64,000 nt of DNA from Streptomyces sp. M92. GTDB taxonomy: Bacteria > Actinomycetota > Actinomycetes > Streptomycetales > Streptomycetaceae. A program made the translations under genes and the position numbers. Numbering within the stretch: position 1 is the first letter of the stretch; each line of letters starts with the position of its first letter. Where the stretch lies: assembly GCF_028473745.1 (NCBI RefSeq), contig NZ_CP101137.1, positions 7,013,501 to 7,077,500 on the forward strand, in the 5' to 3' direction. Shown here piece by piece: positions 41,043 through 50,197 of this stretch. Below the pieces are notes generated by a model. That model saw only the letters and a list, made by a program, of their open reading frames with translations, was not told the origin of the DNA and searched no databases.

Positions 41043-43565
41043 CTAACTACGCAGCACCGCTCCGACCCGCTCGCCCGCGAGGGCGACCGCCGCGTCCCGC
41101 GCGGCCGACGCCTCGTCGACCGTCAGCGTCCGGTCCCCCGCCCGGAAGCGCAGCGCGTACGCGAGGGACTTGCGCCCCTCACCCAGCTGCTCCGCGTTGG
41201 TGTAGACGTCGAACAGCCGGATGGACTCCAGCAGTTCACCCGCGCCCTCGCGCAGCGCGGCCTCGACCTCCGACGCCGGGACGAACTCCTCGACGACCAG
41301 GGCGACGTCCTGCGTCGCTACCGGGAAGGTGGAGATGCCCGGCGCCTGCGGGGTGTCGTGGCCGACGCCCGCCACCGCGTCGAGGTCCAGCTCCATCGCA
41401 CAGGTGCGCGCGGGCAGGCCCAGCGTCTTCAGGACGCGCGGGTGCAGCTCACCGGCGTGTCCGACGACGCGGTCCTCGCCGTCCACCGTGATGAACAGCT
41501 CGGCGCAGCGGCCCGGGTGCCACGGCCCGTACTGGCCCTTGCGGATGCCCAGTTCGGCACCGGCCTCGCGGGCGACGGCCCGGGCGGACTCGACCGCGTC
41601 GGCCCAGTCGGCCGGGCGGCCCTTGCCCCACCAGCCGGCCTGCTCGCGGGCGCCGGCCAGGACGACCGCGACGTGCCGCGGCTGGTCGGGCAGCGCGGCG
41701 TCCAGCGCGGCGAGGTCCTCTCCGCTGGGGCGCCGGTCGACGGGCAGGTTGGCCGCGACGCGCTGCTCGTCGCGCGGGTGGAAGACCAGGCCGGTCTCGA
41801 AGAGGGCCAGGTCGTGCGAGCCGCGGCCGTCGTTGCGGCGCAGGGCGCCGAGCAGGCCCGGCAGCAGCGAGGTCCGCAGCGCGGGCTCCTCGTCGCTGAG
41901 CGGGTTGACCAGCTTGACGACGCGGCGGGCCGGGTCGTCGGCGTCCAGGCCGAGCTGGTCGAAGACCTGCTCGCTCACGAACGGGTAGTTCGGCGCCTCG
42001 ACGTAACCGGCACCGGCCAGGGCACGCCCGACCCGGCGGTGCAGCCGCTGGCGGGCGGTCAGGCCGCGGCCCGCCGGGGGCCGGGGCAGCGTGGAGGGCA
42101 GGTTCTCGTAGCCCTCCAGCCGGATGACCTCTTCGGCCAGGTCGTTGATGTCGTCGAGGTCGGGCCGCCAGGACGGGACGGTGACGATCAGCTCGTCCTG
42201 CCCGTACACGTCGCAGCCCACCTGCTGGAGGCGGCGTACGACGGTCTCGCGGCCGTACGCCACGCCCGCGACCTTGTCCGGGTGGTCGGCCGCCACGGTG
42301 ATGGTGTGCGGCACGGGCGGGGCGCTGATCTCGGTGACGCCGGCCTCGGCGGTGCCGCCCGCGAGCAGCACCAGCAGGTCGACGGTGCGCTGCGCGGCGG
42401 CGGCCGCGGCCTGCGGGTCGACGCCGCGCTCGAAGCGGCGGGACGCCTCGGAGGACAGCTTGTGCCGGCGGGCGGTGCGCGCGATGGCCACCTGGTCGAA
42501 GTGGGCGGCCTCGATGACCACGTCGCTCGTCGCGTTCCCGCCGTTCCCGGCGGCGTCGTGGTCGGCGATCTCCGTGTTGGCGCCGCCCATGACACCGGCG
42601 AGCCCGATCGGGCCGCGGTCGTCGGTGATGACCAGGTCCTCGGCGTGCAGCTTCCGCTCGACGCCGTCGAGGGTGACGATCGTCTCGCCCTCCTCGGCGC
42701 GGCGCACGCCGATCGTGCCCTGGACCAGGGAACGGTCGTAGGCGTGCAGGGGCTGGCCCAGCTCCATCATCACGTAGTTCGTGACGTCGACGGCGAGCGA
42801 GATCGGGCGCATGCCGACCTTCTGCAGCCGGCGCTGGAGCCAGATCGGGGAGCGCGCCTCGGCGCTGAGGCCGGTCACCGTGCGGGCGGTGAAGCGGTCG
42901 CAGCCGCTCGGGTCGGCGATCTTCACCGGGTAGCCGTAGGCGTTCGGCGCGGGCACATCCAGCAGGGCCGGGTCGCGCAGCGGCAGGCCGTAGGCGATGG
43001 CCGCCTCACGGGCGACGCCGCGGATGGACAGGCAGTCGCCGCGGTTGGCGGTGACGGCGATGTCCAGGACCTCGTCGACCAGTTCCAGCAGCTCGATGGC
43101 GTCCCTGCCGACCTCGGTCTCCGGCGGCAGCACGATGATGCCGTGGGTGCCGTCGTCGCCCATGCCCAGCTCGTCGCTGGAGCAGATCATGCCGTGGGAC
43201 GTCTTGCCATAGGTCTTGCGGGCGCTGATGGAGAAGCCGCCGGGCAGGGTGGCGCCGGGCAGGACCACGACGACCTTGTCGCCGACGGCGAAGTTGCGGG
43301 CGCCGCAGACGATCTCCTGGGGCTCACCGGTGCCGTTGGCCTGGCCGACGTCGACCGTGCAGAAGCGGATCGGCTTCTTGAAGCCCTCCAGCTCCTCGAT
43401 GGTCAGCACCTGGCCGACGACGAGGGGGCCCTTGAGGTCGGCGCCGAGGTGCTCGACGGTCTCGACCTCCAGCCCGGCCGAAATGAGCTTGGCCTGTACG
43501 TCACGGCCGGTCTCCGTCGCCGGCAGGTCGACGTACTCCCGCAGCCAAGAAAGCGGGATCCGCAT
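41043..43565 (-). CDS. pheT: Phenylalanyl-tRNA synthetase beta subunit
   Basis: An 840-residue subunit of normal bacterial length. It starts MRIPLSWLREYVDLPATETG. The EMAP/tRNA-binding (OB) domain follows at ~40-160 (GPLVVGQVLTIEEL, HGMICSSDELGMGDDGTHGI). B3/B4 editing and B5 domains lie mid-chain (TANRGDCLSIRGVAREAAIA). The ferredoxin-like anticodon-binding domain ends the chain (ISTFPVATQDVALVV). Its ATG overlaps the pheS stop by one base (TGATG), so translation is coupled. Confidence 0.98.
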   Translation of the reverse strand: MRIPLSWLREYVDLPATETGRDVQAKLISAGLEVETVEHLGADLKGPLVVGQVLTIEELEGFKKPIRFCTVDVGQANGTGEPQEIVCGARNFAVGDKVVVVLPGATLPGGFSISARKTYGKTSHGMICSSDELGMGDDGTHGIIVLPPETEVGRDAIELLELVDEVLDIAVTANRGDCLSIRGVAREAAIAYGLPLRDPALLDVPAPNAYGYPVKIADPSGCDRFTARTVTGLSAEARSPIWLQRRLQKVGMRPISLAVDVTNYVMMELGQPLHAYDRSLVQGTIGVRRAEEGETIVTLDGVERKLHAEDLVITDDRGPIGLAGVMGGANTEIADHDAAGNGGNATSDVVIEAAHFDQVAIARTARRHKLSSEASRRFERGVDPQAAAAAAQRTVDLLVLLAGGTAEAGVTEISAPPVPHTITVAADHPDKVAGVAYGRETVVRRLQQVGCDVYGQDELIVTVPSWRPDLDDINDLAEEVIRLEGYENLPSTLPRPPAGRGLTARQRLHRRVGRALAGAGYVEAPNYPFVSEQVFDQLGLDADDPARRVVKLVNPLSDEEPALRTSLLPGLLGALRRNDGRGSHDLALFETGLVFHPRDEQRVAANLPVDRRPSGEDLAALDAALPDQPRHVAVVLAGAREQAGWWGKGRPADWADAVESARAVAREAGAELGIRKGQYGPWHPGRCAELFITVDGEDRVVGHAGELHPRVLKTLGLPARTCAMELDLDAVAGVGHDTPQAPGISTFPVATQDVALVVEEFVPASEVEAALREGAGELLESIRLFDVYTNAEQLGEGRKSLAYALRFRAGDRTLTVDEASAARDAAVALAGERVGAVLRS

Positions 43566-44686
43566 CAGATCTCCATCCCGAACGGCCGGGTGAACCGGAC
43601 GTCACCCTCGACCATGTCTCGCATGTCCTCGACGTTGTGGCGGAACATCAGCATCCGCTCGATGCCGAACCCGAAGGCGAAGCCGCTGTACTTCTCGGGG
43701 TCGACGCCGCAGGCGGTGAGCACCCGCGGGTTGACCATGCCGCAGCCGCCCAGCTCGATCCAGCCCTCGCTGGAGCAGGTGCGGCAGGGCCGGTCGGGGT
43801 TGCCGACGGACGCGCCCTTGCAGACGTAGCAGAGCATGTCCATCTCGGCGGACGGCTCGGTGAAGGGGAAGAAGTTCGGCCGCAGCCTGGTCTTCATCTC
43901 CGCGCCGAACAGCGACTGGACCATGTGGTCCAGGGTGCCCTTGAGGTCCGCCATGGTCAGGCCCTCGTCGATGGCGAGCAGCTCGACCTGGTGGAAGACG
44001 GGGGTGTGCGTGGCGTCCAGCTCGTCGGTGCGGTACACGCGGCCGGGGCAGATCACGTAGACCGGCAGCTCGCGGGAGAGCGCGGAGCGGATCTGCACGG
44101 GCGAGGTGTGGGTGCGCAGCACGACGCCGGACTCGGAGACGCCCTGCTCGCCCCGCACGAAGAACGTGTCGGCCTCGCCGCGGGCCGGGTGGTCCGGGCC
44201 GATGTTGAGGGCGTCGAAGTTGAACCACTCGGCCTCGGCCTCGGGGCCCTCGGCGACCTCGTAGCCCATGGCCACGAAGACGTCCTCGATGCGCTCGGAG
44301 AGCGTGGTGAGCGGGTGGCGGGCGCCGGCCGGGACCCGGTCGTGCGGCAGCGTGACGTCCACGGCCTCCTCGACCAGGACCCGCGCGTCGCGCTCGGCCT
44401 CCAGCTCGGCCTGGCGGGCGGCGAGACCCTTGTTCACGGCGCCGCGGGCCTGGCCGACGCGCTTGCCGGCCTCGGCCTTGGCGTGCGGCGGCAGGGCGCC
44501 GATCTCGCGGTTGGCCAGCGACAGCGGGGAGGTGCCGCCGGTGTGGGCGACCTTGGCCTCCTGGAGCGCGTCGAGGGAGTCCGCGGCGGCGAAGGCGGCG
44601 AGCGCCTCGTCCCGCATGCGCTCGATCTCTTCCGGTTTCAACGCCTCGACCTCGACAGGGTCGTACGACTTATTCGGTGCCGACAT
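43565..44686 (-). CDS. pheS: Phenylalanyl-tRNA synthetase alpha subunit
   Basis: A 373-residue catalytic subunit. The N-terminal ~90 residues form the coiled-coil tRNA arm. Class-II motif 2 is around PVYVICPGRVYRTDELDATH. Motif 3 is GFAFGFGIERMLMFRHN. Phe-binding residues lie in NFFPFTEPSAEMD. Four Cys in CYVCKGASVGNPDRPCRTCS suggest a zinc-binding loop, as seen in some relatives. ATG 44686 has GGAAG just upstream. No Phe-rich leader peptide or T-box was recognised ahead of it. Confidence 0.98.
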   Translation of the reverse strand: MSAPNKSYDPVEVEALKPEEIERMRDEALAAFAAADSLDALQEAKVAHTGGTSPLSLANREIGALPPHAKAEAGKRVGQARGAVNKGLAARQAELEAERDARVLVEEAVDVTLPHDRVPAGARHPLTTLSERIEDVFVAMGYEVAEGPEAEAEWFNFDALNIGPDHPARGEADTFFVRGEQGVSESGVVLRTHTSPVQIRSALSRELPVYVICPGRVYRTDELDATHTPVFHQVELLAIDEGLTMADLKGTLDHMVQSLFGAEMKTRLRPNFFPFTEPSAEMDMLCYVCKGASVGNPDRPCRTCSSEGWIELGGCGMVNPRVLTACGVDPEKYSGFAFGFGIERMLMFRHNVEDMRDMVEGDVRFTRPFGMEI

Positions 44687-44866
44687 CTCTTCCCGTGCTT
44701 CCGATTGGCTGGCTGGGACGCCCCGTCTACGGTCCACGGACGCGGCGGAGACGCTCGTCGACGCTTCGTCTGCGGATCTGGACGCAAAGGTGCCAAAGAC
44801 CGAGTCTAACGGGGCTGTGGAACGCTGATTACGCCCGCGGGGGTCGTGGGCCGCCTCTGGTGCTGC

Positions 44867-46006
44867 TCAGGTGAGGTACGCCGGTGCCGCCACGGGCAAC
44901 GTAAATCGGAACTCCGCGCCGCCGCCGGCGGCTCGTCCGACCGTGATGGTGCCGCCGTGGGCCTCGACGATGCCCTTGACGATGTACAGCCCGAGGCCGG
45001 TGCCGCCGCGCTTGCTGCCCCGCCAGAAGCGGGTGAAGACGCGGTTCATGGACTCCTCCGGGATGCCCGCCCCCTCGTCGCTCACCGTGACCGACGTGCC
45101 GGTGTCCTCCCCCTCGCGGGGTGACGCCGTGGGCGTGACGTCAATGGTGACGGTTCCCTCGCCGTGCCGCACGGCATTTTCCAGCAGGTTGCTGAGCACC
45201 TGGTCGATCTTGTCCGGGTCGGCCCACAGGTCGGGCAGCGGCTGCGCGAGGCGGAGCAGGAACCGGTCGGCCTCCTGGCCGGCGGCGACGTACGCCTGGA
45301 TGTGGCGGCCGACGGCGGCGCCGATGTCGACGGGCTGGCGGCGCACCTCGAGGCGGCCCGAGTCGATCCGGGAGATGTCGAGCAGCTCGGCGATGAGGCG
45401 GGTGACGCGGTCGGCGTCGGCGTCGACGGTCTCCAGCATCAGCCGCTTCTGGTCGTCGGTGAACCGCTCCCACTTGGCCAGCAGGGTGGCCGTGAAGCCC
45501 TTGACGGAGGTCAGCGGGGAGCGCAGCTCGTGGGCGACGGTGGCGATCAGCTCGGCGTGGCTGCGTTCGGTGCGGCGCCGGGCCTCGGTGTCGCGGAGGG
45601 TGACGACGACGCGGTGGACGGGGCCGAGGCGCTGGGCGCGGACGTAGCGGGCGGAGACGAGGACCTCCCGGCCGCCGGGCAGCAGGAGGTTGCGCTCGGG
45701 CTGGCGGACGCGGATGGCGAGGCCGCCGTAGGGGTCGGTCAGCCGCCACCAGCGCCCGCCCTCCAGGTCCTCCAGGGGCAGCGCCGTCTCCAGCCGCTGT
45801 CCGAGGGCCTGGGCGGCGGGGGTGGCGGTGATGCGCGCGGCGGCGGAGTTGAAGCAGATGACGCGGCCGTGCTCGTCCGCGACGACGAGCCCGTCGGGCA
45901 GCTGGTCCGGGTCGACGCCGAGGCCGGCGGGACCACCGGGGGTGCGCGGCGCGGGCGGACGCGGCGCCTGACGTGCTCCCGGTGCGCTGCTCGTGCCGAC
46001 GCTCAT
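44867..46006 (-). CDS. PAS-containing histidine kinase (orphan)
   Basis: A 379-residue soluble sensor kinase. Residues ~35-140 are a PAS domain (LPDGLVVADEHGRVICFNSA). The H box is IATVAHELRSPLTSVKGFTA (His at about 158). N, G1 and G2 boxes are NLLENAVRHGEG, VSDEGAGIPEE and GTGLGLYIVKGIVEAHGG. No membrane segment or partner response regulator is nearby. It lies between a TrmH-like methyltransferase and pheS on the same strand. The signal is unknown. Confidence 0.93.
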   Translation of the reverse strand: MSVGTSSAPGARQAPRPPAPRTPGGPAGLGVDPDQLPDGLVVADEHGRVICFNSAAARITATPAAQALGQRLETALPLEDLEGGRWWRLTDPYGGLAIRVRQPERNLLLPGGREVLVSARYVRAQRLGPVHRVVVTLRDTEARRRTERSHAELIATVAHELRSPLTSVKGFTATLLAKWERFTDDQKRLMLETVDADADRVTRLIAELLDISRIDSGRLEVRRQPVDIGAAVGRHIQAYVAAGQEADRFLLRLAQPLPDLWADPDKIDQVLSNLLENAVRHGEGTVTIDVTPTASPREGEDTGTSVTVSDEGAGIPEESMNRVFTRFWRGSKRGGTGLGLYIVKGIVEAHGGTITVGRAAGGGAEFRFTLPVAAPAYLT

Positions 46007-46056
46007 CCCCGTACCCCACCTCTCAGCCGTGCGGGGGCCCTGAGCTGGTCACCCTA

Positions 46057-46914
<858 letters not shown>

Positions 46915-46940
46915 CTTCACAAGTAAATCGACGGGCTGAG

Positions 46941-46998
46941 GCGCGCCCCTTCAGGGGGCGCGGGGAACTGCGCGACCAGCCCCAACGGACCCGCGGCA
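46941..46998. repeat. Intergenic repeat element, copy C
   Basis: GGGGGCGCGGGGAACTGCGC followed by GACCAGCCCCAACGGACCCG, just downstream of the rplT terminator. A CGCGCCCC-TTCA-GGGGGCGCG hairpin forms its left part. It shares its core with copies A and B. Confidence 0.8.
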
Positions 46999-47022
46999 GA
47001 CAACGAACCGAACAACGGCAAT

Positions 47023-47061
47023 CGAAGGGACCCGCAGGCTTCAAGCCTGCGGGTCCCTTCG
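47023..47061 (-). terminator. Strong hairpin terminator after rplT
   Basis: 19-base arms (CGAAGGGACCCGCAGGCTT and its exact complement) with one base between them; the innermost pairs must open to form a loop. In the direction of transcription it is followed by a T-rich stretch (ATTGCCGTTGTTCGGTT). It ends infC-rpmI-rplT. Confidence 0.92.
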
Positions 47062-47085
47062 ACTACGGCTCAAGCCGGCGCAGCG

Positions 47086-47469
47086 TCACGCCGCCTTCGG
47101 CGCGTTCACGTCGCTCGGCAGCGCCTTCTGCGCGACCTCGACCAGCGCGGCGAACGCGTTGGCGTCGTTGACGGCCAGCTCGGCCAGGATCTTGCGGTCC
47201 ACCTCGATGTTGGCGGCCTTCAGACCCTGGATGAAGCGGTTGTAGGTGATGCCGTTGGCGCGGGCAGCGGCGTTGATGCGCTGGATCCACAGCTGGCGGA
47301 AGTCACCCTTGCGCTTCTTGCGGTCGTTGTAGTTGTAGACCAGCGAGTGGGTGACCTGCTCCTTGGCCTTGCGGTACAGGCGCGAACGCTGACCGCGGTA
47401 GCCGGAGGCCTGCTCGAGGATCGCCCGGCGCTTCTTGTGGGCGTTGACTGCCCGCTTGACGCGTGCCAC
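47086..47469 (-). CDS. rplT: 50S ribosomal protein L20
   Basis: A 127-residue protein starting MARVKRAVNAHKKRRAILEQ, with the L20 signature KGDFRQLWIQRINAAARANG. It binds 23S rRNA early in large-subunit assembly and often represses its own operon. It is the last gene of infC-rpmI-rplT. Confidence 0.99.
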   Translation of the reverse strand: MARVKRAVNAHKKRRAILEQASGYRGQRSRLYRKAKEQVTHSLVYNYNDRKKRKGDFRQLWIQRINAAARANGITYNRFIQGLKAANIEVDRKILAELAVNDANAFAALVEVAQKALPSDVNAPKAA

Positions 47470-47566
47470 TTTTTAACTCCTTGTAGCGGGGCCGCGGTGG
47501 TGCTCACGCGGCCCGGTGTCGAATGGGTCCCGGTCCTGCCGTACGGCGCTCAGTGGCGCCCGTACG

Positions 47567-47761
47567 TCACTTGCCGAGAAGCTTCTTGATCTTCGCGGCG
47601 TCGCCCGGGGCCATCTCGGCGTTGCCGGTGAGGCGACGCGTCACGCGGGACGACTTGTGCTCGAGCAGGTGGCGCTTGCCGGCGCGCTCACGGAGCACCT
47701 TGCCGGAGCCGGTGATCTTGAAGCGCTTGCTGGCACCGCTGTGCGACTTGTTCTTCGGCAT
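47567..47761 (-). CDS. rpmI: 50S ribosomal protein L35
   Basis: A 64-residue basic protein starting MPKNKSHSGASKRFKITGSG, the family signature. It has the standard length and position between infC and rplT. Confidence 0.99.
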   Translation of the reverse strand: MPKNKSHSGASKRFKITGSGKVLRERAGKRHLLEHKSSRVTRRLTGNAEMAPGDAAKIKKLLGK

Positions 47762-47871
47762 AGCGCCGTTCTCTCCTCGTCGGTGGCGCTCCGATGCCCG
47801 GTCGTGAAACCGGGCACGGTGGAGCGTCGCTCTTGTATCGGTTACGTCCTGGGGGCCGGAGCCCCCCGGGG

Positions 47872-48525
47872 TCACGCCTCGGCGGGAGCCTCGGCCGGGG
47901 CCTCGGCGTCCACGGCGTCGGTGTCCGCGGCGTTCTGCGACTTGCCGGGGTTGGCCTTCGCCTCCGCCTTGCGGGCTTCCTGCGCCTGGCGAGCCTCGGC
48001 CATCGCCTCGGTCTTCTTCTTGTGCGGACCGAGGACCATGATCATGTTGCGGCCGTCCTGCTTCGGGTTCGACTCCACGAACCCGAGGTCGGCCACGTCC
48101 TCCGCGAGACGCTGCAGCAGCCGGTAGCCGAGCTCCGGCCGGGACTGCTCGCGACCACGGAACATGATCGTGATCTTGACCTTGTCGCCCTGCTTGAGGA
48201 ACCGGACGACGTGACCCTTCTTGGTGTCATAGTCGTGCGGGTCGATCTTCGGCCGGAGCTTCATCTCCTTGATGACCGTGTGCGCCTGGTTCTTGCGCGC
48301 CTCACGGGCCTTCATGGCCGACTCGTACTTGAACTTCCCGTAGTCCATGAGCTTGCACACGGGCGGACGGGCGTTCGCCGCGACCTCGACGAGGTCGAGG
48401 TCGTACTCCTGCGCAAGCTCCAGGGCCTTGGCAAGCGGGACAATCCCGACCTGCTCGCCGCTGGGACCGACAAGTCGCACCTCGGGAACGCGAATCCGGT
48501 CGTTGATGCGGGGCTCGGCGCTGAT
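47872..48525 (-). CDS. infC: Translation initiation factor IF-3, with ATC start codon
   Basis: A 217-residue protein. It begins ISAEPRINDRIRVPEVRLVG, has the IF-3 N-domain to about 80 (KLMDYGKFKYESAMK), and the C-domain with IKEMKLRPKIDPHDYDTKKG and MFRGREQSRPELGYRLLQ. An Ala/Glu-rich tail beyond ~180 is usual for actinobacteria. The start is read as ATC at 48525 because AGGAGG sits four bases upstream and the protein begins where the family begins. Upstream ATG or GTG codons in frame have no RBS and lie in the leader. Rare start codons in infC are known to permit feedback control by IF-3. Confidence 0.96.
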   Translation of the reverse strand: MSAEPRINDRIRVPEVRLVGPSGEQVGIVPLAKALELAQEYDLDLVEVAANARPPVCKLMDYGKFKYESAMKAREARKNQAHTVIKEMKLRPKIDPHDYDTKKGHVVRFLKQGDKVKITIMFRGREQSRPELGYRLLQRLAEDVADLGFVESNPKQDGRNMIMVLGPHKKKTEAMAEARQAQEARKAEAKANPGKSQNAADTDAVDAEAPAEAPAEA

Positions 48526-48830
48526 GGATCCTCCTCGGTAGCACCACGCGACGGTCTGGCGGACAGCCGCGTAACGTCTGTGTTCGATAGACCTAACCGC
48601 GCCGGCGCAACAAAAATGCCCCGGACGATCACAGGCGGGGCTCCTCATTACTACCGGAGCACCGCCGCGATGTGATCGCGGGGCGCGATTTCGGGCTGGT
48701 CGCCGCCGCTGGGACGGGACCGCCTGACCGGTGACCCGCCGCCCTGAGGACGGCCAGGTGGGAGATCGGAGCCTCCACTTGTGGGCCGGGCTCGCTGCCG
48801 TGGGGCGCGCGTGTCCGACCGGTCGTTACA
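48526..48830 (-). promoter_or_regulatory. infC operon leader
   Basis: A possible -10 (TAACCT, about 48837-48832 on the minus strand) would give a leader of about 300 bases before infC. The leader has a terminator-like hairpin and a GCTCC/GGAGC stem partly overlapping it. Both L20- and IF-3-based feedback are known for this operon in other bacteria. Which acts here is not visible. Confidence 0.55.
48605..48641 (-). terminator. Terminator-like hairpin (attenuator) in the infC leader
   Basis: In the direction of transcription: GCCCCG (48641-48636), a 12-base loop, CGGGGC (48623-48618), then ATTTTTGTTGC. A GC stem followed by a T run is rare in this genome's DNA, and it lies about 80-115 bases before the infC start, so it may control read-through. 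Confidence 0.6.
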
Positions 48831-48910
48831 CAAGGTTAGCAGCTCGGCGGGGGAACGGCTAACCGAGACCGAGTGGGGCGGCGGGCCGCCCTGCGCCTAT
48901 CGTGAGCGGC

Positions 48911-49276
48911 ATGAGTGAGACCCCTGCCGAATCCTCGGCGAACCCCGACTTCGACGCCATGGCCCGCGACATCGCCGAGGTACCGGCGGTCGAGGTGATC
49001 GTGACGGTCGCCGTCAACCTGATGAGCGCCGCCGCCGTGAAGCTCGGACTGACCGAGGAGGGCGAGGCGCACAAGGACCTGGACGAGGCCCGCAAGCTGG
49101 TGCACGCGCTGGCCGGTCTGCTGGACGCGACGGCGACCGAGATCAGCTCGTTCCACGCGGCGCCGCTGCGCGACGGTCTGAAGTCGCTCCAGCTGGCCTT
49201 CCGCGAGGCGTCGCTGGTCCCGGACGAGCCGGGCCAGGGTCCGGGCGAGAAGTACACGGGCCCGGTCTACAGCTGA
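48911..49276 (+). CDS. DUF1844 domain protein
   Basis: A 121-residue protein with the DUF1844 core (FDAMARDIAEVPAVEVIVTV, LMSAAAVKLGLTEEGEAHKD, DEARKLVHALAGLLDATATE). It is soluble and acidic, with unknown function, and commonly sits beside infC in actinobacteria. TATCGT ends seven bases before the ATG with no Shine-Dalgarno. Confidence 0.9.
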   Translation: MSETPAESSANPDFDAMARDIAEVPAVEVIVTVAVNLMSAAAVKLGLTEEGEAHKDLDEARKLVHALAGLLDATATEISSFHAAPLRDGLKSLQLAFREASLVPDEPGQGPGEKYTGPVYS

Positions 49277-49303
49277 AACGGCTCCGGCCGGCCCCGAGCC
49301 GAG

Positions 49304-50083
49304 CTACCCGCGCACGTACAAGGGCTCGCCGGGCGGCGTCGCCCCGGCCGGCAGCAGTGCCAGGTCGAGGCCGCGCACCAGGCGGGCCCTCAGCGTCTCG
49401 TCGGCGGCCAGCCGCTCGGCGACGGCGCGGGCGGCCCGCGCCGGTTCGGCCCCGGGGTCCAGGAGCAGCGCGAGGGTGCCGTCGGCCTGCCCCGGCCCGA
49501 GGTGTGCCCGCAGCACGGCGGGCTCGGCCGCCAGGGCGGCGCGCACGGCGTCGGCGACGGCCGGGTCGGCGAGCGGGTCGATCGTCGTACGTCCCTCGGC
49601 CAGCGCGAGCAGCACCCGTCCGGTCAGCTCGAACGGCACCGGTCCGGCCAGGTCCAGTACGACGGTGTCCGCCTTCTCGTGCGCGGCGGCCTGGAGCGCC
49701 TGGGGCACCGGCACGGCGACGGGGCGGGCCTTCGGGTCCCAGCGGGCGAGCGACTCGGTGGACGTGAAGGCGGGCAGGGCGGTCCGGCCGCCGGCCTTCA
49801 GCGTCGGTACGGCCATGTCGCTGGTCTTCTCGCGGCGCAGCCCGCCCTCCCGTCGCCCACCACCGCCCTTCCGAGGAGCTTCGCGCCCCTCTTGATCGTC
49901 CTCCTCCACCTCACCCAGGACGGCCACCACGGGCACGAGCAGCCGGGCGCTCTTCAGCGCCTCCAGCACGGGCGCCAGGGCGGTGCGGTCCTCGGCCCAG
50001 GCGGCGAGCGCCGCGCTCAGCCGGGGGTCGGCGGAGCCGTCGTCGTCGGAGAAGGCGGAGTCGGGGATGTTCTTGTTCGCCAC
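49304..50083 (-). CDS. SseB-family protein
   Basis: A 259-residue protein. The N-terminal ~140 residues contain the SseB signature (ARLLVPVVAVLGEVEEDDQE, MAVPTLKAGGRTALPAFTST, PVAVPVPQALQAAAHEKADT). The rest is Ala-rich with repeats of EPAVLRAHLGPG-like sequence. GTG 50083 is chosen because the residues ANKNIPDSAFSDDDGSADPR are typical of Streptomyces members. The function is unknown. It is convergent with DUF1844. Confidence 0.85.
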   Translation of the reverse strand: MANKNIPDSAFSDDDGSADPRLSAALAAWAEDRTALAPVLEALKSARLLVPVVAVLGEVEEDDQEGREAPRKGGGGRREGGLRREKTSDMAVPTLKAGGRTALPAFTSTESLARWDPKARPVAVPVPQALQAAAHEKADTVVLDLAGPVPFELTGRVLLALAEGRTTIDPLADPAVADAVRAALAAEPAVLRAHLGPGQADGTLALLLDPGAEPARAARAVAERLAADETLRARLVRGLDLALLPAGATPPGEPLYVRG

Positions 50084-50197
50084 GGTCCCTGAGCCTATCG
50101 GGGAGCGGACGGCCACCCTCACCGGCCTCTCACGGGCTGCTGGGCCACTCCGCCCTCCGCGTCACCGAGCGTGAAGCCACTGCCTAAGATCGCAGCC

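Noticed and set aside
44687..44866. Phe-rich leader peptide or T-box before pheS
   Set aside because: No short frame with Phe codons and no T-box specifier or antiterminator sequence was recognised.
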